Source: Sebaldella termitidis ATCC 33386 (GTDB lineage: Bacteria; Fusobacteriota; Fusobacteriia; Fusobacteriales; Leptotrichiaceae). Taken from it: a stretch of 64,000 nt of DNA. Both the position numbers and the translations under genes were made by a program. Numbering within the stretch: position 1 is the stretch's first letter; each line of letters begins with the position of its first letter. Of the stretch, positions 54,882 to 64,000 are shown in pieces. The notes beneath the pieces were generated by a model. That model did no database searches. It was not told where the DNA came from and worked only from the letters and a program-made list of their open reading frames with translations. Location of the stretch: assembly GCF_000024405.1 (NCBI RefSeq), contig NC_013517.1:3999989-4063988 (forward strand), read 5' to 3'.

Positions 54882-56096
54882 TTATTTTACCTTTACTATT
54901 TTTTTCTTTCCTGCTCTTATTATCATCCCGGCTTCAGGTGTAACCATGTGGTTTATGTCCTTTACAGGCTCGTCGTTTATCTTCAGACCGCCCTGCTGTA
55001 TAAGCCTTCTTGCCTCACTTGTCGATGACAAAAGGTTCAGATGCTTTACAAGTATATCAATAACTCCTGTTTCCGTATATTCCAGTTCCACTTCCGGAAG
55101 CTCTACATCAAGGTTCTTTTTGCTGAATACATTTTCAAACCATTCTCTTGCCTTTAGTCCTTCTTCCTTATTATGATATATAGCTACTACTTCTGATCCG
55201 AGACGTTTTTTTATTTCCATAGGGTGAAGAGTTCCGTTTTCCATGTCTGCCTTTAACTGCGCTATCTCTTCCAGAGGTATGTCCGTTATTATTTCATAAT
55301 ATCTGAACATAAGATCATCTGATATTGACATTATTTTACCAAACATATCATTCGGAGTATCAGTTATGCTTATATAGTTATTCAAAGACTTACTCATTTT
55401 TTCCACACCGTCAAGTCCTTCAAGGATAGGCAGAAGCATACATATCTGCGGATCCATTCCGAAATTTTTCTGTAAATCTCTTCCTTTTAAAATATTAAAT
55501 TTTTGTTCTGTAGCTCCCAGCTCTATATCACATTTCATTGCAACAGAGTCATATCCCTGTAAAATAGGGTACATAAACTCCACTAACGATACCGGCTTAT
55601 TTTCTGCAAGTCTTTTCGCAAAATCTTCTCTTGAAATCATTTGTGCTACGGTAAACTGTGATAACAGACCGAGAAAATCCTGAAGCGACAGTTTTTCCAG
55701 CCAGTCTGCATTATATAGAATTTCTGTTTTTTCCGAATCAAGTATCAGAAATACCTGCTCCAGATACGTAGCTATATTTTTCTGTATATCTTCAGGTGTA
55801 AGCATTTTTCTTGTTTCTGATTTACCTGTGGGATCTCCTATTCTTGCAGTAAAAGTTCCTATCAGAAACTGCACTGTATGTCCCAGCTCCTGAAACTGCT
55901 TTAACTTTCTCAAAGGAACGGCATGTCCTATATGAAGATCTGTCCCTGTAGGATCTATTCCCAGTTTTATTTTTAAAGGTTTATTTTCTTTTAATGACTT
56001 TTCCAGTCTCAGCTTTAATTCAGCCTCGTTTATTATCTCTTCACAGCCTCTTTTCAGTATATTAAACTGTCTTTCCACTTCATTTTTTATATCCAT
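54882..56096 (-). CDS. tyrS: tyrosyl-tRNA synthetase
   Basis: Charges tRNA-Tyr. The 404-residue protein belongs to the TyrZ/TyrRS2-like bacterial group: KLGIDPTGTDLHIGHAVPL carries the HIGH motif, GVEKMSKSLNN holds KMSKS near 230, and an S4 RNA-binding domain (SEARRLIQQGGLKIND) ends the protein. No T-box motif is seen upstream. A 25-codon ORF lies in its leader. The two exported-protein genes downstream follow so closely that they may be transcribed with it. Confidence 0.95.
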   Translation of the reverse strand: MDIKNEVERQFNILKRGCEEIINEAELKLRLEKSLKENKPLKIKLGIDPTGTDLHIGHAVPLRKLKQFQELGHTVQFLIGTFTARIGDPTGKSETRKMLTPEDIQKNIATYLEQVFLILDSEKTEILYNADWLEKLSLQDFLGLLSQFTVAQMISREDFAKRLAENKPVSLVEFMYPILQGYDSVAMKCDIELGATEQKFNILKGRDLQKNFGMDPQICMLLPILEGLDGVEKMSKSLNNYISITDTPNDMFGKIMSISDDLMFRYYEIITDIPLEEIAQLKADMENGTLHPMEIKKRLGSEVVAIYHNKEEGLKAREWFENVFSKKNLDVELPEVELEYTETGVIDILVKHLNLLSSTSEARRLIQQGGLKINDEPVKDINHMVTPEAGMIIRAGKKKIVKVK

Positions 56097-56150
56097 TTAT
56101 TTCTTCCTTTCCAGATTTTTGTTCAAATTACTATTTCAGAATTATATTTT

Positions 56151-56228
56151 CTATAAATCATCCCAGCTATCTGAAAATAAAGGAACAAACAGCGGCAATT
56201 CCAGATTCAAAAAAACACTTCTTTTCAT
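56151..56228 (-). CDS. 25-codon small ORF in front of tyrS
   Basis: An ATG at 56228 with AGGAGA seven bases upstream opens a 25-residue frame, MKRSVFLNLELPLFVPLFSD..., ending at 56151, 55 bp before tyrS. A strong ribosome binding site makes translation plausible. It has no tyrosine codon, so it is not a classical tyrosine-attenuation leader. It may be a small protein, a translation-coupled leader or chance. Confidence 0.35.
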   Translation of the reverse strand: MKRSVFLNLELPLFVPLFSDSWDDL

Positions 56229-56456
56229 AACATTCTCCTATTTTCATGATATTTTCTTACTATTATACCATATTTTTTCTTTTATAAGAACATAGATTTA
56301 ATATATTGTATTAATTACGTTTTTAGGGATAAAAATAATCAAAATAATTTATTTATTTTATTTTAGAATAATATACACTTAATAAAACATTTTTTCAAGT
56401 CTTTAAATAAAAAAAATGCTATAATTAAGTAAATTCTTATGAAGAAGGTGATTTTC

Positions 56457-57935
56457 GTGATATATATCGGCGATAATAAAACTACCGGTGAAATAGACAG
56501 TTATTCTATTAATACGCTAAATATCCCCGGAATTGTACTTATGGAAAATGCCGCGCGTAATTTTACCGGCACCATTGATACTAATCTTGATAACTTTCTG
56601 ATAGTCTGCGGCAAAGGTAATAATGGCGGTGACGGTTATGCCGTAGCAAGACAGCTTGTCTCCCTTAATAAACGGGTTTCTGTTTTTTCATGTGAAACAT
56701 CAGATATGAGCCGGGACTGCCAAATAAATTATGACATATGCCGGAATCTCGGTATTCCAATGGAGAATGATATTTCTGCTTTAGAGGAACTGATTATTTC
56801 ACATGATGTAGTTATTGATGCTGTTTTTGGCACAGGTCTTGATAAACCTTTAGCTGCACCTTATGATAAAATTATAAATAATATAAACCAATATGGAAAA
56901 TATATAATTTCTGTGGATATTCCCTCGGGAATAAACGGTTCTACCGGTGAAACCGCCGGAATTGCTGTCAAAGCCGATAGAACTGTTTCTTTTGTAACAT
57001 ATAAACAAGGCTTTCTTAATTATTCCGCCGCAGAATTTCTTGGTAAGATAAAAGTAGTAAATATTGGTCTTCCCGAACATGTTATCAAAAAATTTTCAAA
57101 TACAGTACTTATGGATAAAAAATATATAAGCAGCCTGCTTATTCCAAGACTGAAATATTCACATAAAGGAAATTTCGGACATACTCTTATAATAGCCGGT
57201 TCACCCGAATTTACAGGGGCTGCTGTGATTTCTGCCAATGCTGCCGTAAAAACCGGTTCCGGTCTTGTTACTCTTGCTGTATTTCATGAATGTCTGAATA
57301 TGCTTTCTTCATGCAGTCCGGAAGTAATGACTGCTGATCTCAGTGACAAAAACCGCCTTTTGGATCTTTTGAAAAAAGTAAATTCTATTGCTTTCGGACC
57401 GGGTCTGGGCAATAACCCCCGGACACTGGAACTGCTGAAATTTGTCCTTGAAAACAGTGATGCTCCTATGGTTATCGATGCTGATGGCATCAATGTTCTG
57501 GCAGAAGAACCTGCTCTGCTGGAAAAACTTAAAAACAGATGTATTCTTACTCCTCATTTAGGAGAATTCTCCAGAATATCAGGACTTTCCATAGAAGAAA
57601 TTTCCAAAGACAGAATTAAAGCAGCAAAAGATTTTTCAAAAAAATATTCAGTCATTTTATTATTAAAAGGTTATAATACTATTATTACAAATGAATGTGA
57701 CGTTTATGTGAACACAACGGGAAATTCTTCAATGGCTAACGGCGGTATGGGTGATACACTTACAGGTATTACTGCCTCACTTATTTCACAAAAATATACA
57801 ATTTTTGCTTCAGGAAAAATAGGAAGTTTTCTTCACGGTTATATCGGTGAAAAATTAAGTAAAAGATCCTTTGCAATCACAGCAGAAGATATTATAAGAA
57901 ATATTCCCTTTTATCAGAAAAAATTATTTCTGTAA
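56457..57935 (+). CDS. nnr: bifunctional NAD(P)HX epimerase / ADP-dependent dehydratase
   Basis: Repairs hydrated NADH and NADPH. The N-terminal YjeF epimerase domain (1-210) has GIVLMENAARNF and CGKGNNGGDGYAVARQL; the C-terminal ribokinase-like dehydratase has GHTLIIAGSPEFTGAAV, VIDADGINVL near 350, LTPHLGEFSRISG and NGGMGDTLTGI near 440, the ADP-binding motif. Likely start is GTG at 56457 with GAAGGTG six bases upstream; an ATG lies within that site. A TATAAT near 56420 is a plausible -10. Confidence 0.94.
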   Translation: MIYIGDNKTTGEIDSYSINTLNIPGIVLMENAARNFTGTIDTNLDNFLIVCGKGNNGGDGYAVARQLVSLNKRVSVFSCETSDMSRDCQINYDICRNLGIPMENDISALEELIISHDVVIDAVFGTGLDKPLAAPYDKIINNINQYGKYIISVDIPSGINGSTGETAGIAVKADRTVSFVTYKQGFLNYSAAEFLGKIKVVNIGLPEHVIKKFSNTVLMDKKYISSLLIPRLKYSHKGNFGHTLIIAGSPEFTGAAVISANAAVKTGSGLVTLAVFHECLNMLSSCSPEVMTADLSDKNRLLDLLKKVNSIAFGPGLGNNPRTLELLKFVLENSDAPMVIDADGINVLAEEPALLEKLKNRCILTPHLGEFSRISGLSIEEISKDRIKAAKDFSKKYSVILLLKGYNTIITNECDVYVNTTGNSSMANGGMGDTLTGITASLISQKYTIFASGKIGSFLHGYIGEKLSKRSFAITAEDIIRNIPFYQKKLFL

Positions 57936-58210
57936 TTTATGTCCTTATCAAATCAATAAAACAAAATATTGCCGCCGGTAATTTTATGTCAAAAAATAAC
58001 AGCTTGACCGGAAATATACTTTTTACAGCTTCGTTTAGAACGAATAACCATAGTTTTCTGCATTTTTTTTAAATCTGCTTTTTATTTTTAATAAAATTAT
58101 TTGCCTGAAAATACATTATTGTTTGAAACCGTGATATAATAACTATATAAGAAGACTGGTCATTTATAAATTTTCATAAATATTTATATTATTAGATAAA
58201 GGAGTGTAAA

Positions 58211-59371
58211 ATGAAAAACTTTAATTTTCATGCCAGAACTGAAATTCTTTTTGGAAAAGGACAAATCGAGGCTCTTCCTAAGGCATTGGCACCTTACGGA
58301 AAAAAAGTCCTTTTAGTTTACGGGGGTGGAAGCATAAAAAGAAACGGTGTTTATGACAGCGTTATAAAGCTTCTCGGGGAAAATAACTTTGAGGTTACGG
58401 AATTATCAGGTGTAGAACCGAACCCGCGTATTGAAACAGTCAGAAAAGGTGCTAAGCTGTGCCGTGATAACCAAATCGAAGTAGTCCTTGCAGTAGGCGG
58501 AGGGTCTACTATAGACTGCAGCAAAGTCATTGCCGGAGCCTGCTTTTATGACGGAGATGCATGGGATATCGTGCTTGACAAAGAAAAAATCACTAAAGTA
58601 CTTCCTATTGTTACTGTGCTTACTCTGGCTGCCACAGGTTCGGAAATGAATAAAAATGCCGTTATTTCAAAAATGGATACCAATGATAAAATAGGTACTT
58701 CTTCTCAGGAATTCGTCCCTATGGCATCTATCTGTGATCCTACATATATGTACACTCTCCCTGCTATTCAGACAGCTGCCGGAACTGCCGATATAATGTC
58801 GCATATTTTTGAAAATTACTTTAAGTCGGAAGAAGATACATATGTTCAGGATCGTTTTGCTGAAGGAATATTAAGAGCATGTATCCATTACTGCCCTACA
58901 GCAATTGAAAAACCTGATGACTACAGTGCAAGAGCAAATCTGATGTGGGCTTCCACTCTTGCATTAAACGGTCTTACAGGTGCAGGAAAAGGGCAGACAT
59001 GGTCATGTCACCCCATAGAACATGAACTCAGTGCTTATTATGATATTACGCATGGTACAGGACTTGCTATTCTTACTCCGAGATGGATGCGTTATATTCT
59101 GAGCGATAAAACTGTCTCAAAATTTGCAGACTATGGTGTAAACGTATTTGCACTTAATCCTGATGAAGATCCTTATAAAATTGCCAATAAAGCAATTGAT
59201 CTTACAGAAGAATTTTTCAAAAAAATCGGTATTCCTATGCATTTAAGCGAGCTTGGAATAGGTACTGAAAAATTTGATGAAATTTCACAAAAGCTTGACA
59301 GGAAATTTGATGATGCCTATATACCAATGACTCCTCAGGATGTAAAAAAAATACTCGAAATGTGTTTATAG
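58211..59371 (+). CDS. NADPH-dependent iron alcohol dehydrogenase (YqhD/BdhA-like)
   Basis: Group III alcohol dehydrogenase of 386 residues. It resembles YqhD and butanol dehydrogenases: FHARTEILFGKGQIEALP at the start, AVGGGSTIDCSKVIA near 95, DIMSHIFENYF and CHPIEHELSAYYDITHGTGL containing metal ligands. It reduces aldehydes such as butanal or methylglyoxal-type compounds. A TATAAT near 58136 and AAAGGAG directly upstream support expression. The 275-bp gap before it contains only that promoter as far as I see. Confidence 0.92.
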   Translation: MKNFNFHARTEILFGKGQIEALPKALAPYGKKVLLVYGGGSIKRNGVYDSVIKLLGENNFEVTELSGVEPNPRIETVRKGAKLCRDNQIEVVLAVGGGSTIDCSKVIAGACFYDGDAWDIVLDKEKITKVLPIVTVLTLAATGSEMNKNAVISKMDTNDKIGTSSQEFVPMASICDPTYMYTLPAIQTAAGTADIMSHIFENYFKSEEDTYVQDRFAEGILRACIHYCPTAIEKPDDYSARANLMWASTLALNGLTGAGKGQTWSCHPIEHELSAYYDITHGTGLAILTPRWMRYILSDKTVSKFADYGVNVFALNPDEDPYKIANKAIDLTEEFFKKIGIPMHLSELGIGTEKFDEISQKLDRKFDDAYIPMTPQDVKKILEMCL

Positions 59372-59374
59372 ATA

Positions 59375-59417
59375 AAAAACAGGCTGTATAAAAGGATTTT
59401 TAAGCAGTCTGTTTTTT
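59375..59417 (+). terminator. terminator after the alcohol dehydrogenase gene
   Basis: AAAAACAGGCTG and CAGTCTGTTTTT arms (one G-U pair) followed by a T run. Confidence 0.75.
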
Positions 59418-59444
59418 CTTACAGAAATATAAAAATTTATTTTC

Positions 59445-59475
59445 TTGACTCTGGTGTAACACGGAAGTTTATAAT
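59445..59475 (+). promoter_or_regulatory. MerR-type promoter of the MerR/GyrI-like gene
   Basis: TTGACT (59445-59450) and TATAAT (59470-59475) are 19 bp apart and the spacer contains GTGTAACAC. It fits autoregulation by the MerR-family product downstream; the palindrome differs from those at 44834 and 45860. Confidence 0.72.
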
Positions 59476-59527
59476 ATCAATATGTTCTAAAACTGTATCC
59501 AAAAAAAAATTTCAAGGCGGTAATAAT

Positions 59528-60370
59528 ATGTTTAAAACCGGTACTTTTTCCAAAATGTGCGGCTTGTCTGCCGATACACTTCATCATTATGAAAAAATGA
59601 AAATTCTTATACCCGAATATACTGATAATGATACGAGATATCGTTATTATTCTGCCGAGCAGCTTCTTACAGTCAATAAAATTTCTGCTTTAAAAGATGC
59701 AGGATTTTCTCTCAAGGAAATTGCCGGGATTTTAAATAATAAGAAAGATCATCATTCACTTACGGATTTACTTGAGGAAAAAGCTCTCAGCCTTGAAAAA
59801 ACTCTGGAACAGGAAACAGAAAGGTTAAAGCGCCTTTACACGAACATATTTTTAATAAAAAACGGAGGTGTTCCCTTGATGAATGAAATTACAATTAAAA
59901 AAACCGAATCTGTTCTGGCGGCTTCATTAAGAAGAAGGTTTCATAAAGATTTTTTTGATGAAGAGCTGGAGGAAATGTGGAGTAAAGTCAATGCTTCTAT
60001 TGAAAAACACAAAATTAAGAAAAGTGTACCGTGCCTGATGATTTATCATACCGGATGGTGGAATTTTGCTGATGATGAAAAAGAAGATGAAAGATATCTT
60101 GATGTGGAAATTTCCGAGCCTGTTCTGAAAAAATTTGAATCCGATGATGAAATCCGGGTATATAAGCTTCCCGCAGAAGAAAAAATGGCTTGTGTTGTTC
60201 ATCAAGGTTCTTTTGAAACTATCGGAAATACATTTGAAGTTTTTTTCAAATGGATCAGGGAGAATAAATATGTCATAAACGGTCCGCTACGGGAAATTTA
60301 TCATAAAGGCGACTGGGCTACTGACAATCCTGATGAATATATTACAGAGCTTCAGGTTCCGGTTAAATAA
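59528..60370 (+). CDS. MerR-family regulator with a GyrI-like ligand domain
   Basis: A 280-residue BmrR/TipA-like regulator. Residues 1-70 are the MerR DNA-binding domain (FSKMCGLSADTLHHYEKMKI; RYRYYSAEQLLTVNKI), then a coiled coil, then from about 118 a GyrI-like domain (EITIKKTESVLAASLRRRFH to ITELQVPVK) that binds hydrophobic or cationic compounds in relatives. The 19-bp-spaced promoter in front suggests it activates its own gene. No drug pump is adjacent. Confidence 0.9.
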   Translation: MFKTGTFSKMCGLSADTLHHYEKMKILIPEYTDNDTRYRYYSAEQLLTVNKISALKDAGFSLKEIAGILNNKKDHHSLTDLLEEKALSLEKTLEQETERLKRLYTNIFLIKNGGVPLMNEITIKKTESVLAASLRRRFHKDFFDEELEEMWSKVNASIEKHKIKKSVPCLMIYHTGWWNFADDEKEDERYLDVEISEPVLKKFESDDEIRVYKLPAEEKMACVVHQGSFETIGNTFEVFFKWIRENKYVINGPLREIYHKGDWATDNPDEYITELQVPVK

Positions 60371-60398
60371 CTCTATTATAAAAATTCTGCCTAAAAAT

Positions 60399-60448
60399 AA
60401 AATCTGGTGAATTATACAATAAAAAAATATAATTCTCTCCAGATTTTT
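60399..60448 (+). terminator. terminator after the MerR/GyrI-like gene
   Basis: AAATCTGG and CCAGATTT arms, extended by GAATTATA/TATAATTC, followed by T7. It may act in both directions with the convergent gene ending at 60468. Confidence 0.75.
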
Positions 60449-60467
60449 TTATATTATCATTCTAAAT

Positions 60468-61118
60468 TTACCAATTATTTTCTTTACACCTGAGCCAAAA
60501 ATTGAATTTTTCTTTTAATTCTTTAAAAGTTTTATTGTTTTTATCTTTTTGATATAAATCTTCGGTTATATTAGCTAAAAATTCACATATTACTTCTATA
60601 AAATATTTTCTTTCAATATTTTCTGTTCCCTTTTTGTATTCGTATTTAATGCGCAAATCTCCCTCTTCTTCATTATTCCATGTAATCTCTATTTTATTAC
60701 CTCTTCTGTAAAAAGAAACATTTGATATAAGCGAACCGCCGGACTCTGAAACCCATGCATGACGCCTTGTCCAAGTATGTAAAGCCCCGTACCAAAGATC
60801 AAATTCCAAATCATCTTCCCATTCTTTATTACATGCTATTTCTAACATATCATTTAAGTTTTTATCGGACTGAAAAAGAGGGAATGGATCATATCCAATT
60901 ATATACTCCAAATTATATACAAGCCATTCTGTGATATACACCAAATTCCATTCATATTTCCTTGTTTCTCCATACATTGTCACTCTGCATAAATCTTTAT
61001 TTTTAACATAAATTTCAAAAGTTCCCCAGCTATCAGAAAAATACTTTGATTCTCCAAAAGGGTCTTTTTTAAAATTATAAATTAATTGTAATTTATCTTT
61101 TTCTCCAAATTTTTTCAT
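60468..61118 (-). CDS. hypothetical protein
   Basis: A 216-residue soluble protein, family not recognised. Notable are SDSWGTFEIYVKNKDLCRVT near 28-47, LVYITEWLVYNLEYI and the conserved-looking HTWTRRHAWVSESGGSLISN with FYRRGNKIEITWNN after it. Its style recalls proteins in defence or toxin-immunity neighbourhoods, but no other such gene is nearby here. It stands between a MerR gene and a GNAT gene. Confidence 0.6.
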   Translation of the reverse strand: MKKFGEKDKLQLIYNFKKDPFGESKYFSDSWGTFEIYVKNKDLCRVTMYGETRKYEWNLVYITEWLVYNLEYIIGYDPFPLFQSDKNLNDMLEIACNKEWEDDLEFDLWYGALHTWTRRHAWVSESGGSLISNVSFYRRGNKIEITWNNEEEGDLRIKYEYKKGTENIERKYFIEVICEFLANITEDLYQKDKNNKTFKELKEKFNFWLRCKENNW

Positions 61119-61145
61119 AAAACTCCTGATATATTTTTTGAATAT

Positions 61146-61592
61146 TTAAGCCAGCTCCAGCCTCATATAAAGCCTGTCCTCATTTTCCCCGTATTCCTCG
61201 GTCAAAAGCTCTGCTTTTTCAAAACCGTGCTTTAGATAAAGGTTCACAGCCTTTTCATTTTCAGGATCTACAGTAAGTGTAACAGCTTCTATTCCTGATT
61301 TTTCCATCTCATTTATTATAAAATTCAGTAAAACAGAGCCGTAACCTTTTCTTGAAAATTTTTCCTTTGTAAAAAAGCCGTAAATATAAGCATCTTTTGT
61401 ATCGAATGTTCTCATTATCTCTGCTACAGAGACTATTTCCTCATTCTCCAGCAGGACATAAACTTTTCCATATCTTACAAAAGGCATTATTGTCCATCTT
61501 CCTATACCCCCGTCGCCGAAAATAAGCTCTTCATATTCTGCTATATCATTTATCCGTTCCTTCTCTGAAGGAAGAAGTTCTCTTATTTCCAT
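61146..61592 (-). CDS. GNAT-family N-acetyltransferase
   Basis: A 148-residue acetyltransferase. The acetyl-CoA loop is FSRKGYGSVLLNFIINE (motif A R-K-G-Y-G near 84), followed by VTLTVDPENEKAVNLYLKHG, the closing motif B. The substrate amine is unknown. It lies 22 nt after truA and may be cotranscribed. Confidence 0.88.
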   Translation of the reverse strand: MEIRELLPSEKERINDIAEYEELIFGDGGIGRWTIMPFVRYGKVYVLLENEEIVSVAEIMRTFDTKDAYIYGFFTKEKFSRKGYGSVLLNFIINEMEKSGIEAVTLTVDPENEKAVNLYLKHGFEKAELLTEEYGENEDRLYMRLELA

Positions 61593-61614
61593 AAATCCTC
61601 CTTTTTCTTACGTT

Positions 61615-62349
61615 TTAATAATTTACTTTATATAAGTATAAACCCTCTGACGGAGCAAGTATTTTTTCACCGTCGGAATCAGGATTATCAAGTTTATCAC
61701 ATATATAATCCGGGTTTCTCTTTTCAAAATACACAGCCAGTGCGCTTCCTATCATAATTCTTATCATTGTCTTCAAAAATGACTTTCCTTCTATTTCGAT
61801 AAACAGCCTTTTATCCTCTTCATAGCATCTGATATTATTGATTTCTCTTTCAGGATTTTTATTATCTTTATCTTTTTTTCTAAAGCTGTCAAAATTATGC
61901 CTTCCTATAAACGGCTCCATAATTTTTTGCAGCTTTTCAGGAATAATTTTCCCGTCAAGGGCTGAAACATAACTGCTTTCAAAGGGGGTAATTTCATCTT
62001 TAAGCTTCATTATGTAAAGATAAGTTCTGGTTTTGGCAGAAAATCTTGCATGAAAATCACTGTCAGCTTCTTTGGCATCTGTTACTCTTATTTTCCCTGA
62101 GAGAGCTCTGTTTAATATACCTTTTATAATATCAGGAGATATACTTTTTTCCATAAAAAAATTAGAAACCTGTCCCAATGCATGAACGCCTTTGTCTGTT
62201 CTTCCCGATGAAAGAAGATTTACTTCCTCGTTAAAGTAATTTTTGATTACCTCCTCTATACTTCCCTGCACTGTTTTTTTGTTTAGCTGTCTCTGAAATC
62301 CTGAAAATTTTGATCCGTCATATTCATAAACTATTTTTATATTTTTCAT
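61615..62349 (-). CDS. truA: tRNA pseudouridine synthase A
   Basis: Makes pseudouridine at positions 38-40 of tRNA. The 244-residue protein begins with YDGSKFSGFQRQ, contains SSGRTDKGVHALGQVSNF with the catalytic aspartate near 52 and RIMIGSALAVYF near 200. Standard length. Confidence 0.94.
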   Translation of the reverse strand: MKNIKIVYEYDGSKFSGFQRQLNKKTVQGSIEEVIKNYFNEEVNLLSSGRTDKGVHALGQVSNFFMEKSISPDIIKGILNRALSGKIRVTDAKEADSDFHARFSAKTRTYLYIMKLKDEITPFESSYVSALDGKIIPEKLQKIMEPFIGRHNFDSFRKKDKDNKNPEREINNIRCYEEDKRLFIEIEGKSFLKTMIRIMIGSALAVYFEKRNPDYICDKLDNPDSDGEKILAPSEGLYLYKVNY

Positions 62350-62540
62350 TTTCTCTCCCTGATTTTATATTACCACAATTTATAAAATATTATAACAATT
62401 CATTCTTTGTTTATCAAGTAAAGTCCATATTTTGAAGAATACAGCATTCTTTTTACAATATTTTTTCAGAAAATTTATTAATATTTTACATTGCTCAGTT
62501 ATAATGAAAAAAATATTTTAAACAGGAGGATATATTGATT

Positions 62541-64000
62541 ATGAAAGGAAAAGCATTTCTATTACTGGTTTTTTTTACTATATTTACACAAACTTATACT
62601 GTTCCCCTCGAAAAAACAGAAACAGGCTTTGCAAAAAATGTTATTATTCTTATACCTGACGGAATGAGTACTGACGGAGTAACACTTACAAGATGGGTTT
62701 ATAATGACGGAAAACCTCTAAATATGGATGAAATAGCTTCCGGGCTTGTGAGAACCCATAATTCTGATACTATTATTGCAGACTCTGCACCCGGCGGAAC
62801 TGCACTGGCAACAGGACACAAAACACAGGATAAGCTTATCGGGGTAAAGCCTAAAAAAGCAACTCTTTACGGTTCTGACAAAAATGACGAAAAAGATTAT
62901 TATTCCCCTGTGGCTTCTGTTTTGGAGCTTGCCAAATCTATGGGCAAATCTGCCGGAATCATAGCTACCTCGGAAATAATGCACGCTACACCTGCTGATT
63001 TTACTGCACATGCCACACACAGATCAAATTATAATGATATTACAGAACAGCAGGTTTTCCAAAATCTTGATGTAGTTTTTGGCGGCGGCGAATTTTTTCT
63101 AAAGGCTGAAAACAGAGAAGATAAAGAAGATATGACCGCTGCATTAAAGAATAATAATTATAAGGTAATAAAAAACAAAAAAGAGCTTGAACAGTTGAAA
63201 ACAGGAAAAGTATGGGGTCTTTTTTCTTCTAAGGACATTCCGTATGATATTGACAGAACTACTGAGCCGTCATTGGCCGATATGACAAAAAAGGCCATTG
63301 AACTGCTTTCAAAAAATGAAAACGGCTTTTTCCTTATGGTGGAAGGCTCAAAAATAGACTGGGCAGCTCACGCCAATTCCCCTGCCGGTCTGATAAGCGA
63401 GATCAAATCTTTCGATGATGCTGTGGGTGTTGCCCTGAATTTTGCCAAAAATAACAAAGACACTCTTGTTATTATTTCCAGTGATCATGGAAACGGAGGA
63501 ATTACAATAGGAAATCAGGACACGACAGGCAACTATCCGGAAATTCCTCTGGAAAGCTTTGTTTCTACATTAAGAAAAGTGACTTCTACAGAGGAGGCTC
63601 TTTCAAAAAGAATAGCTGAAAAACCTGAAAATACTGCTGATTTAGTTCAAAAATATTTTGGCTTTACACCTTCAGATGAGGAGATCCAAAATCTTAAATC
63701 CAAAAATAAAACCTCTGATATACAAAAAATCCTTTCAGAAATGCTGAACAAAAGATCGCATATCGGCTGGACTACAGGCGGACACACAGGTGAAGAGGTA
63801 GTACTTTATGTGTATGCTGATGATTATAAAAATATCCTCGGAGGAACAGTACAAAATTCAGACGTTGCCCGTTACATGGCAAAAGCTATGGGCGGTGACC
63901 TTGATAAACTGAGCAGTGAATTATTTGTTCCCTCAAAAGATTTCGGTAGCTATGGAATAACTGTTTCCAATGATCTTTCAGATAAAAATAATCCAAAATT
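62541..64000 (+). CDS. phoA: alkaline phosphatase, cut by the right window edge
   Basis: An exported alkaline phosphatase superfamily enzyme; about 486 codons are present and the frame is open to the end. After a signal peptide come IPDGMSTDGVTL, the nucleophile region ADSAPGGTALATGHKT (serine near 77), later GGEF and the metal ligands in MVEGSKIDWAAHAN, SSDHGNGG and GWTTGGHTGEEV. AGGAGGA precedes; a TTG six bases before the ATG is an alternative start, nearer to that site. TATAAT lies at 62500-62505. Confidence 0.92.
   Translation, partial: MKGKAFLLLVFFTIFTQTYTVPLEKTETGFAKNVIILIPDGMSTDGVTLTRWVYNDGKPLNMDEIASGLVRTHNSDTIIADSAPGGTALATGHKTQDKLIGVKPKKATLYGSDKNDEKDYYSPVASVLELAKSMGKSAGIIATSEIMHATPADFTAHATHRSNYNDITEQQVFQNLDVVFGGGEFFLKAENREDKEDMTAALKNNNYKVIKNKKELEQLKTGKVWGLFSSKDIPYDIDRTTEPSLADMTKKAIELLSKNENGFFLMVEGSKIDWAAHANSPAGLISEIKSFDDAVGVALNFAKNNKDTLVIISSDHGNGGITIGNQDTTGNYPEIPLESFVSTLRKVTSTEEALSKRIAEKPENTADLVQKYFGFTPSDEEIQNLKSKNKTSDIQKILSEMLNKRSHIGWTTGGHTGEEVVLYVYADDYKNILGGTVQNSDVARYMAKAMGGDLDKLSSELFVPSKDFGSYGITVSNDLSDKNNPK

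Noticed and set aside
56097-56300. T-box riboswitch before tyrS
   Set aside because: No AGGGTGGNACCGCG-like sequence and no terminator hairpin in the leader.

Overview
The window is AT-rich, gene-dense bacterial DNA with no rRNA, tRNA, CRISPR array, phage or insertion sequence that I could recognise. Gene families, low GC, purine-rich ribosome binding sites and canonical TTGACA/TATAAT promoters suggest a fusobacterium of the Sebaldella/Leptotrichia type. That is inferred from style and gene content, not from a marker gene.

Region A (about 1.6-16.8 kb, all on the minus strand) is the most interesting part. In transcription order it encodes a SAF-domain oxidoreductase resembling the DXR-like (DRL) family, the three subunits of a glucitol-type PTS, a small GatB-like protein lacking the usual cysteine, a complete acetoin-dehydrogenase-type complex (E1 alpha, E1 beta, E2, E3), a lipoate-protein ligase, a SorC-family regulator, GutM and transketolase. 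Two near-consensus promoters, one before the oxidoreductase gene and one before sorC, are each accompanied by similar palindromes (core ACATNTGT), which suggests one regulon. I propose, as inference, a catabolic route for a methyl-branched or deoxy polyol such as 2-C-methyl-D-erythritol. The PTS would phosphorylate it, the DRL-like enzyme would convert it to a 1-deoxy-ketose phosphate, and the TPP/lipoate complex would cleave that to acetyl-CoA and a triose phosphate.

Region B (16.8-30.5 kb) holds two PHP-type phosphatases, then a rhamnose/rhamnogalacturonan locus: rhaB, rhaA, rhaM, rhaD, an ABC sugar-binding lipoprotein without its permease, a GH105 unsaturated-uronyl hydrolase, an alpha/beta hydrolase and a propanediol oxidoreductase. 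A LacI-type regulator is divergent from rhaB.

Region C (30.5-41.2 kb) contains redox and envelope genes (flavodoxin, cyclophilin-like protein, secreted carboxymuconolactone-decarboxylase-like protein, small exported proteins, LysM protein), followed by a miaB-GH13-rho cluster and an RNase H.

Region D (41.3-46.6 kb) is on the plus strand: a Fur-family regulator with a zinc/manganese-type ABC importer, Dps, and an aldo/keto reductase and a flavodoxin lipoprotein that each have a MerR-type promoter with a 19-bp spacer.

Region E (46.6-64 kb) holds a DUF1003 protein, three tandem SIMPL-domain proteins, a four-gene cluster of unknown function, a DUF2145 protein, tyrS, nnr, an iron alcohol dehydrogenase, a MerR/GyrI-like regulator, a GNAT acetyltransferase, truA and an alkaline phosphatase cut by the right edge.
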